Shown here one piece after another: positions 25,439-34,590 of a stretch of DNA of 64,000 bases. The stretch comes from Thioalkalivibrio nitratireducens DSM 14787 (GTDB lineage Bacteria; Pseudomonadota; Gammaproteobacteria; Ectothiorhodospirales; Ectothiorhodospiraceae), in the NCBI RefSeq assembly GCF_000321415.2, contig NC_019902.2, forward strand, positions 1,054,001-1,118,000, written 5' to 3'. Below the pieces are notes generated by a model. The model did not search any database, was not told where the DNA came from, and saw only the letters and a list, made by a program, of their open reading frames with translations. Made by a program: the position numbers and the translations under genes. The first letter of the stretch is position 1. Each line of letters begins with the position of its first letter.

Positions 25439-25679
25439 GCTTGTATTCAAGAAATCTGTCTCTAAAGACCTTCGTTCAATCCCAAACAAAGATGTTGCCC
25501 GCATTCTTCAGCGCATAGAGGGGCTGCAGGAAAATCCCCGCCCTGTCGGCAGTGAAAAGCTTTCAGGACAAGAGCGGTACCGAATCAGACAGGGTGCGTA
25601 CCGAATCATATATGAAGTGGAAGATGAGCTTCTTGTCGTAACGGTTGTGAAGGTTGGCCATCGAAAGCATGTCTACTGA
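25425..25679 (+). CDS. relE: RelE/ParE-type toxin
   Basis: 84 residues, full length for the family. YKLVFKKSVSKDLRSIPNKDV, RILQRIEGLQENPRP, KLSGQERYRIRQGAYRIIYEVEDELLVVTVVKVGHRKHVY has the RelE fold with basic active-site residues (R in RYRIRQGAYR, K/R near the end). It would cleave ribosome-bound mRNA, or inhibit gyrase if ParE-like. Intact, with an intact antitoxin. Confidence 0.9.
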   Translation: MANYKLVFKKSVSKDLRSIPNKDVARILQRIEGLQENPRPVGSEKLSGQERYRIRQGAYRIIYEVEDELLVVTVVKVGHRKHVY

Positions 25680-26886
25680 AGTTTCCGTATTCCAGTGTAC
25701 CGTTATATAGTGCCTGCACGAGAAGCCAATAAAACGTGCAAAATCAATGGGGTGGACGATTGTCGCGGCGTGAAGCGGGAGCCGGAGGTAGCGCCTTGCG
25801 CTGCGGTGTGGAGACGGTAACATGCTGATCGGCAATGGGTCCCGGTGCGCCGGGTCGCGACGACGGGGGCGGTGGCCTGTTCCCGCTTCGGTTTCCAACA
25901 CGATCTTCCCCGGATGAAAGCACGATGCGCAAGGTGATCGAACCGCAAATGCAGTTGGGAGAACTCCCGATCGGCGGAATTGAACTGGATCCCCGATCCC
26001 GCGATGACATTCCCCAGATCCTGCGCGGACTGCAGCACCTCTACACGACCCCGGAGGTGCGTGCGGAGGTTTTCGCCATTCTGGAGGAGCTGGTACCCGA
26101 GCGCAGCACCGAGACGGGCCCCGAGAAGGTCGACGTCGAGAACGGCCGGCCGGGGATGTCGCAGTGGAACCTGCTGGTGCTCGGGGTGTTGCGCCTGGGC
26201 TTGAATGCCGATTACGACCGGATCCGGGAACTGGCGAATGAGCACCGGACGATTCGGCAGTTTCTCGGGCACAGTGGCTGGGACGACGACACGTCGTACG
26301 GCTTGCAGACGGTGCGCGACAACCTGAGCCGGTTCACCCCCGAGGTGCTGGACCGGATCAACCAGGTGGTGGTACGGGCCGGGCACCGGGCGCTAAAAAA
26401 AAGCCTGGCGGACGGTCTCGTCGGGCGCTGTGACTCGTTCGTGGTGGAGACCGATGTCCACTACCCGACCGACACCAACCTGCTGCTGGACGCGATTCGC
26501 AAGGTGATTGGGCTGAGTGCTGAGTTGGCCGCGGCGAACGCTCGGACCGAGTGGCGCCAGCATGCCTACCACCAGCGGCAGTTCAAGCGCGCCTACCGCC
26601 GGCTGACGCGCCTGCGGCATTCGACCTCGCAGGATCCGGAGCGGCAGCAGGCGCGGACCGAGGCGATCGCGCAGGCGTGCCGGGACTACCTGGCGGCGGC
26701 GGAGCTGCACCTGCAGCGCTCAGCCGCGACCGGTGCGGGCGTGGCCGCGGTCGATCCCGCCAATTTCGTGCTGCTGCAGGAGATTGCGGTGTTCAGCGAC
26801 CATGCCCGGCGCCAGATCGACCAGATCCGCCGGCGTATCCTGGAGGGCGAACGCATCCCGCATGAGGAGAAGGTGTTTTCCCTGTT

Positions 26887-27934
26887 CCTGATTAGCAACG
26901 AGAGTCCGCCAGGATCACTCTGTGAGCCACCACCGGGCGTACGCTGAGGCTACACGTCGAGCGGAGGGTGGCACCATGGCACAGAATCGGATCCAGTTTC
27001 AGGCTGGGATGTCGATGCCGGAGTTCCTTGCGCAGTACGGGACGGAGGCCCAGTGCGAAGCGGCGCTGGAGCGGGTCCGCTGGCCGGATGGCTTTCGCTG
27101 TCCGCGCTGCGGCGGTGACGCGCACTGTGTCCTGCGCAGCAGCCCGCGCAAGGTGTTTCAGTGCAATGCCTGCCGGCATCAGGCCTCGCTGATCGCCAGC
27201 ACCGTGATGCAGGGGACGAAGCTGCCGCTGACCACATGGTTTCTGGCCATCTACCTGGTCAGCCAGGCTAAGACCGGGATCGCGTCGTTGGCGCTGGAAC
27301 GGCACTTGGGCGTCAGCTACCCCACCGCCTGGGCGCTGAAGCACAAGCTGATGCAGGCGATGACCGAGCGGGAAGAGCGCTACACGCTCAGCGGCACCGT
27401 GCAACTGGACGACGCCTACCTGGGAGGTGAGCGGACCGGTGGCAAGGCCGGGCGAGGCTCGGAGAACAAGGTTCCGTTCGTGGCGGCGGTGTCGCTGACC
27501 GACGCGGGCCGTCCCCTGCGGGTCAAGCTGACGCCGGTGGCGGGGTTCAGCTTCCAGGCCATCACCGAGTGGGCCCGCGCGTATCTGACCCCGGGCAGCA
27601 CGGTCCACTCCGATGGTCTCGCGTGTTTCAACGCGGTCACGATGGCCGGTTGCCGGCACCAACCGACGGTCGTGGCCGGGCGCAAACCCAAGGACCTGCC
27701 CGAATTCCACTGGGTCAACACAGTGCTCGGCAACCTGAAGACCAGCCTGAGCGGGAGTTACCATGCCTTTGCGTTCTCCAAGTATGCCCCCCGCTACCTC
27801 GCGGCTTTCGCCTACCGGTTCAACCGGCGCTTTGATCTGGCCGCATTGCCGGGACGCCTCCTGGTTGCCGCGGCGCACTGCAGGCCGCTGCCCGCGCAGT
27901 CCCTGCGGCTGGCTGACTCTCGTTGCTAATCAGG
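26887..27934 (+). mobile_element. IS1595-family element, apparently intact
   Basis: Inverted termini CCTGATTAGCAACGAGAGTC and its complement at the right end; 8-bp target duplication TCCCTGTT at 26879-26886 and 27935-27942. Length 1048 bp. One transposase gene fills it. Its ends are shared by the 154-bp MITE copies at 40727 and 52894, which it could mobilise. Confidence 0.95.
26976..27929 (+). CDS. IS1595-family (ISXO2-like) transposase
   Basis: 317 residues. An N-terminal zinc ribbon (FRCPRCGGDAHCVL, FQCNACRHQASL) is followed by the ISXO2-like DDE domain: GTVQLDDAYLGGERTGGKAGRG, PGSTVHSDGLACFNAV, FHWVNTVLGNLKTSLSGSYHAF (the His/Asn-type third position is typical of IS1595). The stop lies inside the right inverted repeat, which is why the protein ends RLADSRC. 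ATG at 26976 follows GGAGGG. No break is seen. Confidence 0.93.
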   Translation: MAQNRIQFQAGMSMPEFLAQYGTEAQCEAALERVRWPDGFRCPRCGGDAHCVLRSSPRKVFQCNACRHQASLIASTVMQGTKLPLTTWFLAIYLVSQAKTGIASLALERHLGVSYPTAWALKHKLMQAMTEREERYTLSGTVQLDDAYLGGERTGGKAGRGSENKVPFVAAVSLTDAGRPLRVKLTPVAGFSFQAITEWARAYLTPGSTVHSDGLACFNAVTMAGCRHQPTVVAGRKPKDLPEFHWVNTVLGNLKTSLSGSYHAFAFSKYAPRYLAAFAYRFNRRFDLAALPGRLLVAAAHCRPLPAQSLRLADSRC

Positions 27935-28759
27935 TCCCTGTTTGAGCCGCACACGGAGTGGATCAGCAAGGGCAAGGCGGGGGTCCCGGTGGAGCTGGGC
28001 CTGCGCGTATGCGTGATGGTCGAGGCGGACGGGTTCATCCTGCACCACCGGGTGATGGAACGCTGCACCGACGATGCGGTCGCGGTGCCCATGGTCCAGG
28101 AGACCCGGGACCGCTTCCCGCTGGTGCGCGCGGTGAGCATGGACAAGGGGTTCCACAGCCCGAGCAACCAGACCGAGCTACGCCAGATCGTCGGGACCGT
28201 GGTGTTGCCGAAGAAGGGGCGGTGCACCCAGGAAGAAGCGGAACGGGAGCGGGATCCCGAGTTCGCGACCTTGCGCCGGCAGCATGCCGCGGTCGAGTCG
28301 GCGATCAACGCGCTGGAGGTGCACGGCCTGGACCGCTGCCGGGATCACGGGATCGACGGCTTTCGTCGGTACGTGGGCCTGGCGGTGCTGGCCCGTAACA
28401 TCCAGCACCTCGGTGCCATCCTGCGGCGCCAGGAGCGGGACGCGGAGAAACGACGACGTGGCCCCTACCGCAAAGCGGCTTGATCGACGCCGAACATCGC
28501 ACAGGGCTGGCCACACCCAGGGCTTCCTGTGCCCGCGAATCGCCCCCGTTGCGAGCGACTCTCATCCAGGTGCCCAACACAAACCTCAGCCTGGCGATTC
28601 CTGAGCACTCCGGCCGCCCGTGGATTTGCGGCGGTCCAGCAATTTTAAAATTAGCAGGGTTTCCGTGCTGGCACTACACTACAAAGCCGCGCGTGCTGCG
28701 GGCGTTACACCACAGAATGAGAGTAATATGGCGTTCAGCGAACCTGAGTATGGGTTGAG

Positions 28760-30088
28760 ATGAAGGACATCGGTAAAAATCGGAAACCTGATGAACTGCG
28801 CCAAATGCTGGATTACCTTGGTGTCGCGGCTTTTGTGATTGATGTGGCCTCGGCCGGTGAGTTCCGTCTGGCCGCTATCAATGCTCGTCACGAACAGCTT
28901 ACCGGGATGAAACACAGTGTGGTGGCCGGGCGTAGTATCGATGAGTTGCTCTCGCCCGAGATGGCAGTCGATGTAAAATCCAGGTATCGCGGCTGTGTCG
29001 AGAGCAAGGTCGTCACTGCTTATCGCGAGTCACTGGACCTTCCCATTGGCAAGACTTTCTGGCAGACGAGTCTGGTACCTTTTTTTGATGAAGCGGGAAA
29101 CGTTATCCGACTACTTGGCACGGCTAACGAGATCAGTGCCCAGGTGAACTTGGAACTGGAAGCGCGCTATCAATCCACCGTGATGAGCGCCTATCTGGAT
29201 GAATCACTGGACGGCATAGTAGTAGTAGATGCCAGTAACAGGATCAAGACATGGAATCGCCGTTTTCTGGAGATATGGGATATACCCGAGGAAATTATGA
29301 ATGCCCGTGACAAGGATGCGGCACTGCAGGCTGTTGTCGATCAACTACAAGATCCTGCGGGATTCGTTGAAAAGGTAATGGAGCTGTACGTGGACCTGGA
29401 TAAGGAGGAGCACGGGGTTCGTATCGACATGAAGGATGGTAGAGTCCTGGAACGGCACTCTCGCGGATTGCACGGTCCTGAAGGCGACTATTGGGGGCGT
29501 ATCTGGTTTTACCGTGATGTGACGGAACTGCATCGCATGACCGAAGAGTTGCGGCGCATGTCGAAGACCGATGCGCTCACGGGAATCGCCAATCGGCGAG
29601 CGATAATGGAGGCCCTGGAAAAAGAGTTCGGTGGGGCGCGGCGACTGGATCATTTACTTAGCGTGTTAATCATGGATCTGGACCACTTCAAACAGATCAA
29701 TGACCGCTATGGTCACGCAACTGGGGATGCAGTGATCAAGGAGTTCGTGCAGATTGTAGCTCCAGAAATTCGGGTTAGTGACGATTTTGCGCGACTGGGT
29801 GGCGAAGAGTTCGTCATAGTCTTGCCGGAGACTGGTTTGGGCCCGGCTCGCCAACTGGCCGAGCGATTGTGCCAGGCTGTGGCCTCCCATGCATTTGGTG
29901 GTCCAGAAGCTCAATTTCAGGTCACGGTAAGTATTGGCATCGCGACCATTCGTGATCACGACTCGAGTCCGGAAGATCTGCTTGGGCGCGCTGATCGGTG
30001 TTTGTATGCGGCTAAATCTGAAGGGCGGAACAGAGTGCGTCCGAAGGGAGATATAGAAGACTGTGAGAGCTTAGTATCACGGCAATAG
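28760..30088 (+). CDS. PAS-PAS-GGDEF diguanylate cyclase
   Basis: 442 residues, no membrane segment, so a soluble sensor. The first PAS is about 15-130 (GVAAFVIDVASAGEFRLAAINARHEQLTG). The second is about 145-265 (LDESLDGIVVVDASNRIKTWNRRFLEIW). The GGDEF domain runs from about 278 (TDALTGIANRRAIMEAL, MDLDHFKQINDRYGHATGD). The active site is GGEEF (347-351), with an inhibitory RxxD site RVSD (338-341) five residues before it, so it should make c-di-GMP with product inhibition. It follows the ISNCY end by 80 bases. Moderate GC, lower than its neighbours. Confidence 0.93.
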   Translation: MKDIGKNRKPDELRQMLDYLGVAAFVIDVASAGEFRLAAINARHEQLTGMKHSVVAGRSIDELLSPEMAVDVKSRYRGCVESKVVTAYRESLDLPIGKTFWQTSLVPFFDEAGNVIRLLGTANEISAQVNLELEARYQSTVMSAYLDESLDGIVVVDASNRIKTWNRRFLEIWDIPEEIMNARDKDAALQAVVDQLQDPAGFVEKVMELYVDLDKEEHGVRIDMKDGRVLERHSRGLHGPEGDYWGRIWFYRDVTELHRMTEELRRMSKTDALTGIANRRAIMEALEKEFGGARRLDHLLSVLIMDLDHFKQINDRYGHATGDAVIKEFVQIVAPEIRVSDDFARLGGEEFVIVLPETGLGPARQLAERLCQAVASHAFGGPEAQFQVTVSIGIATIRDHDSSPEDLLGRADRCLYAAKSEGRNRVRPKGDIEDCESLVSRQ

Positions 30089-30179
30089 CTGGAAAAGTGA
30101 AATTTTACCATCCGTGATCGGACATGTATCGGAATCGTTTCACCAACTTCCTGCGGGAAGAGCAAGGTGCAATTGGGTA

Positions 30180-30362
30180 AGGGCGGGTCTTTAACCCGCC
30201 CTCCGCACACCACCCGGCATGCGGGCCCGCACCGGGCGGTTCATGAGAAAGGAGCACACGGGGAGATCAAGCGTAACCATGGGCCTTGATCCACAGATCG
30301 CGGACGCTGATCAGCCCTTGGCGTGGCAGCCACTCATTCACTGCTCTCCCACTTAATGCAAC
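30180..30362 (-). mobile_element. group II intron 3' remnant with maturase tail
   Basis: On the minus strand a short frame reads ALSGRAVNEWLPRQGLISVR then DLWIKAHGYA-stop (stop at 30267-30269), the standard C-terminus of group II maturases. It is followed by a domain V-type stem GAACCGCCCGGTGCGGGCCC / GCATGCCGGGTGG and a domain VI-like hairpin (GGGCGGGTTAAAGACCCGCCC region). The rest of the intron is absent. It is a different intron type from the one at 18050. The bases 30363-30556 show nothing recognisable. Confidence 0.8.
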
Positions 30363-30556
30363 GAGATGGCCCGATTCCTGCGAGGCATGGGGTCAGGTCT
30401 CGCGTTGCAATCGTCCAGGTCTGGTACCGGCGCGCCTGCGCGGGCCCGGCCGTCAGGGCCGGGGATCCGCGGGGCCGCCCCGAGACTCGCTAGATGCGCT
30501 TGCGCCGTGGGCGCTCTATCGATCAAAGCGAGTTCGGCAGGCGTCGGGGAAACCAC

Positions 30557-31408
30557 TCACTTCCTCTTGCCTCGCGCCTCCATGTAGAGGTACATCGCAG
30601 GGACGCCGATAGAGAAGACGATCACCACATGGAACGCAATGACCCAGGTGAGCGGATTGCCGGTATCGAAGTCGTCCCATGAGGCCACCATGGCTACGAG
30701 GAACAGCAGAGGCGCAGCCAACTCAGCACGCAGGACGTAGCGCAGGGATTGCCAGCGGGGATCCAGGTAGGCCGCAAGCGCGAACAGGCTGAACACCACG
30801 AACTGTGCGGCCAGGACACGGGCGGTCAGGGGACTCAAACGCCAGGGCCAGATCTCCATCATCAGGGTCGGTGTAACGAACAGAAGCAAACTGGCCAGCA
30901 CTCCGACGAGCCCCACAATGCCCACGAGGAGTCGAACGGGTGGCGGTAAGGTATGATCATCCGGCTGCGGCGGACCCAGGCGCGCGCTGCGCGTGTTCCG
31001 TATCCAGATCCCGACCACCAGGAACGGCGTCGTGGCATACAGAACGACCCATATCCAGGTGGTCGGATGACTGTGATTGAATGCGGGCCAATGCAAAATG
31101 GTCGCGACACCCATCAACGCGGCAAATGAAGCCACCGGGATCAAGCCGAACTTGATCTGCTGCCAGCGACGGGCGAAAAGCGCGGCCGTGAAATAGAGCA
31201 CGCCCGCGAGGTAGGTCGCCCCGAGCATCATGGCATTCATCTGGGGCCCGATCGGCCATGCAAAAAGGCGCTCGGTCTCGTCGGATCTGAGAAAGAGAAT
31301 GACAAAAGCCGCCAGCAGAAACGGGATGATGATGGCGGATACTGCTCGGGTTTCCGGGAGAACCTTGTCCTCCCCAGGATATCGGGAAACCGGCTCGTGT
31401 CGGGACAT
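30557..31408 (-). CDS. polytopic membrane protein of unknown function
   Basis: 283 residues from MSRHEPVSRYPGED. About seven to eight hydrophobic helices are visible (AIIIPFLLAAFVILFL, MMLGATYLAGVLYFTAALF, LIPVASFAALMGVATILH, TWIWVVLYATTPFLVVGIWI, LLVGIVGLVGVLASLLLFV, VLAAQFVVFSLFALAAYL, LLFLVAMVASW, WVIAFHVVIVFSIGVPAMYLY). I recognise no family. It lies 83 bases after an epimerase/dehydratase gene in the same direction and may share its transcript. Confidence 0.75.
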   Translation of the reverse strand: MSRHEPVSRYPGEDKVLPETRAVSAIIIPFLLAAFVILFLRSDETERLFAWPIGPQMNAMMLGATYLAGVLYFTAALFARRWQQIKFGLIPVASFAALMGVATILHWPAFNHSHPTTWIWVVLYATTPFLVVGIWIRNTRSARLGPPQPDDHTLPPPVRLLVGIVGLVGVLASLLLFVTPTLMMEIWPWRLSPLTARVLAAQFVVFSLFALAAYLDPRWQSLRYVLRAELAAPLLFLVAMVASWDDFDTGNPLTWVIAFHVVIVFSIGVPAMYLYMEARGKRK

Positions 31409-31491
31409 CACGCCCTCCTGAACGATCAGAGGATTGTTGCATCTGCGTTCCAAGCAGATCGCATATGACATATCGCAACACATAGGGATCG

Positions 31492-32514
31492 CTAACGTGT
31501 TGTCGCAAGCCGCCCCACGCGGTGTCGCGAGATCCATCCGCGACAGTACGCCCAGTGGCAGGTGTCGGCAAGGGTGTCATGGAGATCCCGTGGCGAGAAT
31601 CCGAGGTCGCAGGCGGCTGCGCTATCATCGGGCCGCGCATTCCGGACGACGGTGTCGAATCCCTCCTCGCTCAGAGGTAGCCTGACGGGGAGGAGGCGCT
31701 GCAGGTGGCCAGCCAGCCGAACACCCGGACGAAGGGCCCATGGCGGCAGAACCCATCGGCGGATCCTCCTGCCGGTAACCTCCGCGACGAGATCGACCAG
31801 ACCGGCCAAAGATACCTGAATGCCACCGAGCAGGTAGCGCCTGGGACCTTGCCGAGCCTCCAGCATGGCAGCGAAGGCCGCCGCGAGATCACGCACATCC
31901 ACGATGCAAATGCCGCCGCGTGGAATCACCGGCATTCGACCGGCGAGCACGTCACAAAGGAATCGGGTACTTTCCCCCAGTCGCATATCGTGCGGACCGA
32001 ACACCGCTCCGGGATAGCCGATCACGACGGGAAGGCCCCGTTCCTGCAAGCTTCGCGCCGCCCGCTCGGCGTCCGCCTTGGATGCGGAATACGCCCCCAA
32101 GGGTGACGCGACCGCAGCATTCGCGGTGAGCAACCCGTCGTGCGTCGGGGACAAGGTCACATGACTCGACACATGGATGATGGGATCCAGACCGCGGTCC
32201 CCGGCCGCGTTCAGCACGTTCAGGGTGCCGACTGCATTGATCCGGCGCATGGCGTCAGCGTCACGCACATCAAGCGAATAGACGGCGGCCGCATGAAGGA
32301 CCGCATCGCAGCCCGCCATGGCACGTTCGACCGAAGCGCGGTCCGACACGTCACCGACGCTGTACGCCGGTGTCTCCTTCTGCAACGGAGCCGACGACCT
32401 TGCGACGCGGGCCGGGTTGCGCACCAGCAGCCGCACCGCGTGGCCACGTCCCAAGAGCTCCGCCACGCAATGCGACCCGATGAAGCCGGTGCTCCCAGTC
32501 ACCAGAACACGCAC
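31492..32514 (-). CDS. NAD-dependent epimerase/dehydratase (extended SDR)
   Basis: About 340 residues from GTG at 32514: VRVLVTGSTGFIGSHCVAEL has the Rossmann GxxGxxG at the N-terminus. Other marks are DVSDRASVERAMAGCDAVLHAAAVYS, HVSSHVTL, and the YSASK catalytic pair (GAYSASKADAERAA), then GYPGAVFGPHD. It probably reduces or epimerises a sugar nucleotide, or acts on a ketone like dihydroflavonol reductase relatives. A longer frame from 32631 exists but the extra residues have no SDR character. The GTG start has only a weak ribosome site. Confidence 0.85.
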   Translation of the reverse strand: MRVLVTGSTGFIGSHCVAELLGRGHAVRLLVRNPARVARSSAPLQKETPAYSVGDVSDRASVERAMAGCDAVLHAAAVYSLDVRDADAMRRINAVGTLNVLNAAGDRGLDPIIHVSSHVTLSPTHDGLLTANAAVASPLGAYSASKADAERAARSLQERGLPVVIGYPGAVFGPHDMRLGESTRFLCDVLAGRMPVIPRGGICIVDVRDLAAAFAAMLEARQGPRRYLLGGIQVSLAGLVDLVAEVTGRRIRRWVLPPWALRPGVRLAGHLQRLLPVRLPLSEEGFDTVVRNARPDDSAAACDLGFSPRDLHDTLADTCHWAYCRGWISRHRVGRLATTR

Positions 32515-32740
32515 GGTCCCGTACCCATTGACAGCGAACCCCTCGATTGCCCTACTGGTGTCAGCGTCCTGCTCCTGGTCTGGCCAGGGTATCGCACAGC
32601 TGGGTCGAATCGGAATCCGGACGAGACGCATTCCTCAGGTCCGCGTCGGAGCGAGACCGCGTGATTTGATGTGGGGGTAGCACAAAAACGAAAGGTTTCC
32701 TGATCTACCGAGCGAACTGTCACAGGACGTCACCCGCACC

Positions 32741-33481
32741 ATGGTCGACGCCGTGCCCTGGCCCGACGGCAACCCCAGCGCACCGCTGGCCGACTACGGC
32801 ATGTTGGCGCGCGACGGCATCTCCTGCACCTCCTGCCACCGCATGGCGCTGGGACCCGATTCCGCCGGCCTGCTGGCGGAGCCTCAGAACACCTGCGTCG
32901 AGGAGCGCCAGGCCCTGCTGAACCCGCACAACAGCGGCTTCGCACGCACCTTCACCGGCAGCTTCCCGGTCGGCGCGCCCGACCGCCTGATCGGGCCTTT
33001 CGAGGATCCGCGGGTGAAGCCGATGGAGAACGCGCTGGGCAACACGCCCGAGCACCACGCCAGCATCACCAGCTCCGAGGTCTGTGGCAGCTGCCACACG
33101 GTGCACTTGCCGATCCTCCAGGCCGGACAGATCATCGGCTATACCTACGAGCAGACCACCTATCCGGAGTGGGCCTTCAGCGCCTACCGCACCGGCGAGA
33201 CGCCCGACGGCGAGCTGCCGCACGGCGCGGACGCGGACGCGCAGTCCTGCCAGGACTGTCACATGCCCTCGCGCACCGCCGACGGCACGCCGTTGCACAG
33301 CCGCATCGCCAGCATCCAGGAGTACAGCCGGTTCCCGCAGGCCGAACACAGCCTGGGGCCGGAGGAAACCGACCTGCCGGTGCGCGACGGCTTCGCCCTG
33401 CACACCCTAGTCCTCAACGCCTTTCTGGTGAAGATGGCGCAGCAGTTCCCCGACGTGCTCGGCATCCGCACGAAGCTGTAA
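32741..33481 (+). pseudogene. multiheme cytochrome c, N-terminally truncated
   Basis: The frame is open from about 32677 and contains three heme-binding motifs: CTSCHRMALG, CGSCHTVHLP and CQDCHMPS. The text around them (LADYGMLARDGISC, TTYPEWAFSAYRTG) resembles large periplasmic multiheme proteins. No signal peptide or proper start is present, so it cannot be exported as it stands; it is the inner or C-terminal part of a larger gene. The end FLVKMAQQFPDVLGIRTKL-stop may be original or truncated. Confidence 0.7.
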
Positions 33482-33644
33482 GGCACCCATTTTGTTGACC
33501 GGAACCTTTGCGCTCGGACTTCCTTCAGACATCCCCTCACGGGTTTGCCCTTGCCGTCGTCTAGTAGTTACATTCGTCCGTACTTCGGACACTACAGGTG
33601 CTCCTACAGGGGACTTTCACCCCATCAGTTCATGCCCATGTCGG

Positions 33645-33720
33645 GCGTACACAAGGCGCTGCACTGGACGGCAATTCCGCTGCGCTCCATTGCCGCCGGT
33701 GATCTTGGTCGTTGTGCGAT
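33645..33720 (+). repeat. degenerate attC-like sequence
   Basis: ACAAGGCGCTGCACTGGACG followed by GCGCTCCATTGCCGCC and GGTCGTTGTGC has the inner layout of the Pseudomonas/Xanthomonas-type attC seen at 20981 (AACAAGGYGCTCCA...). The end cores are eroded. It lies just before hicA. Confidence 0.45.
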
Positions 33721-33745
33721 TGAATGAATCAGCTGGGGAGACGTC

Positions 33746-33943
33746 GTGCCACCAAAAGTCAGAGACCTGATTAAGTCGCTTAAACAAGCGGGCTTCGAAG
33801 ATCGTGGAGGCAAGGGGAGCCACCGGAATTTCGTCCATCCAAACGTGTCGAAGCCTGTGACGATTTCTGGCAAACTCGGAGACGATGCCAAGAAATACCA
33901 GATAAGGGCCGTTGAGAAGGCGGTCCAGGAGGCTCAGAAATGA
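33746..33943 (+). CDS. hicA: HicA-type mRNA interferase toxin
   Basis: 65 residues with the dsRBD-like HicA fold: LIKSLKQAGFEDRGGKGSHRNFVHPN carries the catalytic His in GSHRNF, followed by VTISGKLGDDAKKYQIRAVEKA. Start GTG at 33746 with GGGAG five bases before. It overlaps hicB by ATGA (33940-33943). Confidence 0.92.
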   Translation: MPPKVRDLIKSLKQAGFEDRGGKGSHRNFVHPNVSKPVTISGKLGDDAKKYQIRAVEKAVQEAQK

Positions 33944-34179
33944 AGGAAAGTGCCCTTTACGCCAAAATTGTCGAGTGGTCCGAGGAGGATCAATGCTTTG
34001 TGGGTAGCGCCCCAGGTCTGCTCTATGGGGGTTGCCACGGCCCTGACGAAAAGCAAGTTTTTGCGGAGCTCTGCAAGATCGTAGATGAAGCCATCGAGCT
34101 CTATCAGCAAGAAGGAAAACCCCTTCCTCCTCCTACCGCTGGCCGCGATCTTGCCAATACCTTGCAGCACATCGCTTAA
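33940..34179 (+). CDS. hicB: HicB-type antitoxin
   Basis: 79 residues, a short HicB: YAKIVEWSEEDQCFVGSAPGLLYGGCHGPDEKQVFAELCKIVDEAIELYQQEGKPLPPP. It has the RNase-H-like antitoxin fold without a long C-terminal DNA-binding domain. Order toxin then antitoxin with four-base overlap is normal for hicAB. Confidence 0.9.
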   Translation: MKESALYAKIVEWSEEDQCFVGSAPGLLYGGCHGPDEKQVFAELCKIVDEAIELYQQEGKPLPPPTAGRDLANTLQHIA

Positions 34180-34299
34180 CGAATAAAACTAGATCGTGTG
34201 AGCCAAGCGAGCGACGATCTGAGCCGTTTGTTGGACAAGCCCGGTTTCTGGGGTGGGTGGCAGAGATCTGAAAACAGCTTTTCGGCGGGCGGGTGTCGC

Positions 34300-34590
34300 T
34301 GCCGATGGTCAACGTGTCACGGGCGCGCACGCACGGGCGCCGGCATCGGCACGGGGCGCAACCTGAGCAGCACCTGCAGCAGGTGGATCAGACGTTTGCG
34401 GTTGGGATGCAGGAAGCCGTAGTTCCTTGCCCGCCGGAAGCCCTTGGGGAGGACATGGCGCAGGAGGTGCCAGAGGAATGCGGCGCCCGAGAGGGTGCCG
34501 TCTGGAGGAAGAAGTCCGTCGCCCGGTGGCGTGACGGGCACCGGATTTACCTTGGTGGCGGGCTGCTCGAGAAGCTTTCCGGTCGCTCAT
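34300..34590 (-). pseudogene. IS91-like transposase C-terminal remnant
   Basis: Minus-strand codons read FLWHLLRHVLPKGFRRARNY and GFLHPNRKRLIHLLQVLL, the characteristic end of IS91/ISCR-type Y2 transposases (RxRxYGFLHP). Nothing of the catalytic part remains. It ends beside the RES toxin gene. The gap 34180-34299 shows no other feature. Confidence 0.65.

Larger units (their letters stand above)
25923..28483 (+). pseudogene. ISNCY-family transposase, split by IS1595-type insertion
   Basis: The 5' part (25923 to 26886) reads MRKVIEPQMQLGELPIGGIE and LDPRSRDDIPQILRGLQ, and later FVVETDVHYPTDTNLLLDA with the first DDE Asp. The 3' part (27935-28483) reads HTEWISKGKAGVPVELGLRV, AVSMDKGFHSPSNQ and ARRQHAAVESAINALE-like segments with the remaining acidic residues. 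Removing the inner IS and one TCCCTGTT restores an uninterrupted protein of about 500 residues. Confidence 0.85.
25705..28679 (+). mobile_element. ISNCY-type insertion sequence interrupted by IS1595-type element
   Basis: Terminal inverted repeats are recognisable: TATAGTGCCTGCACG near 25706 and its counterpart CGTGCTGGCACTACA ending at 28679. Between lies a transposase of the group that starts with the PQxxLG...RSRDDIP signature. The 1048-bp IS1595-type element sits inside it at 26887-27934 with an 8-bp duplication. Without this insertion the IS would be about 1.9 kb. Confidence 0.82.
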
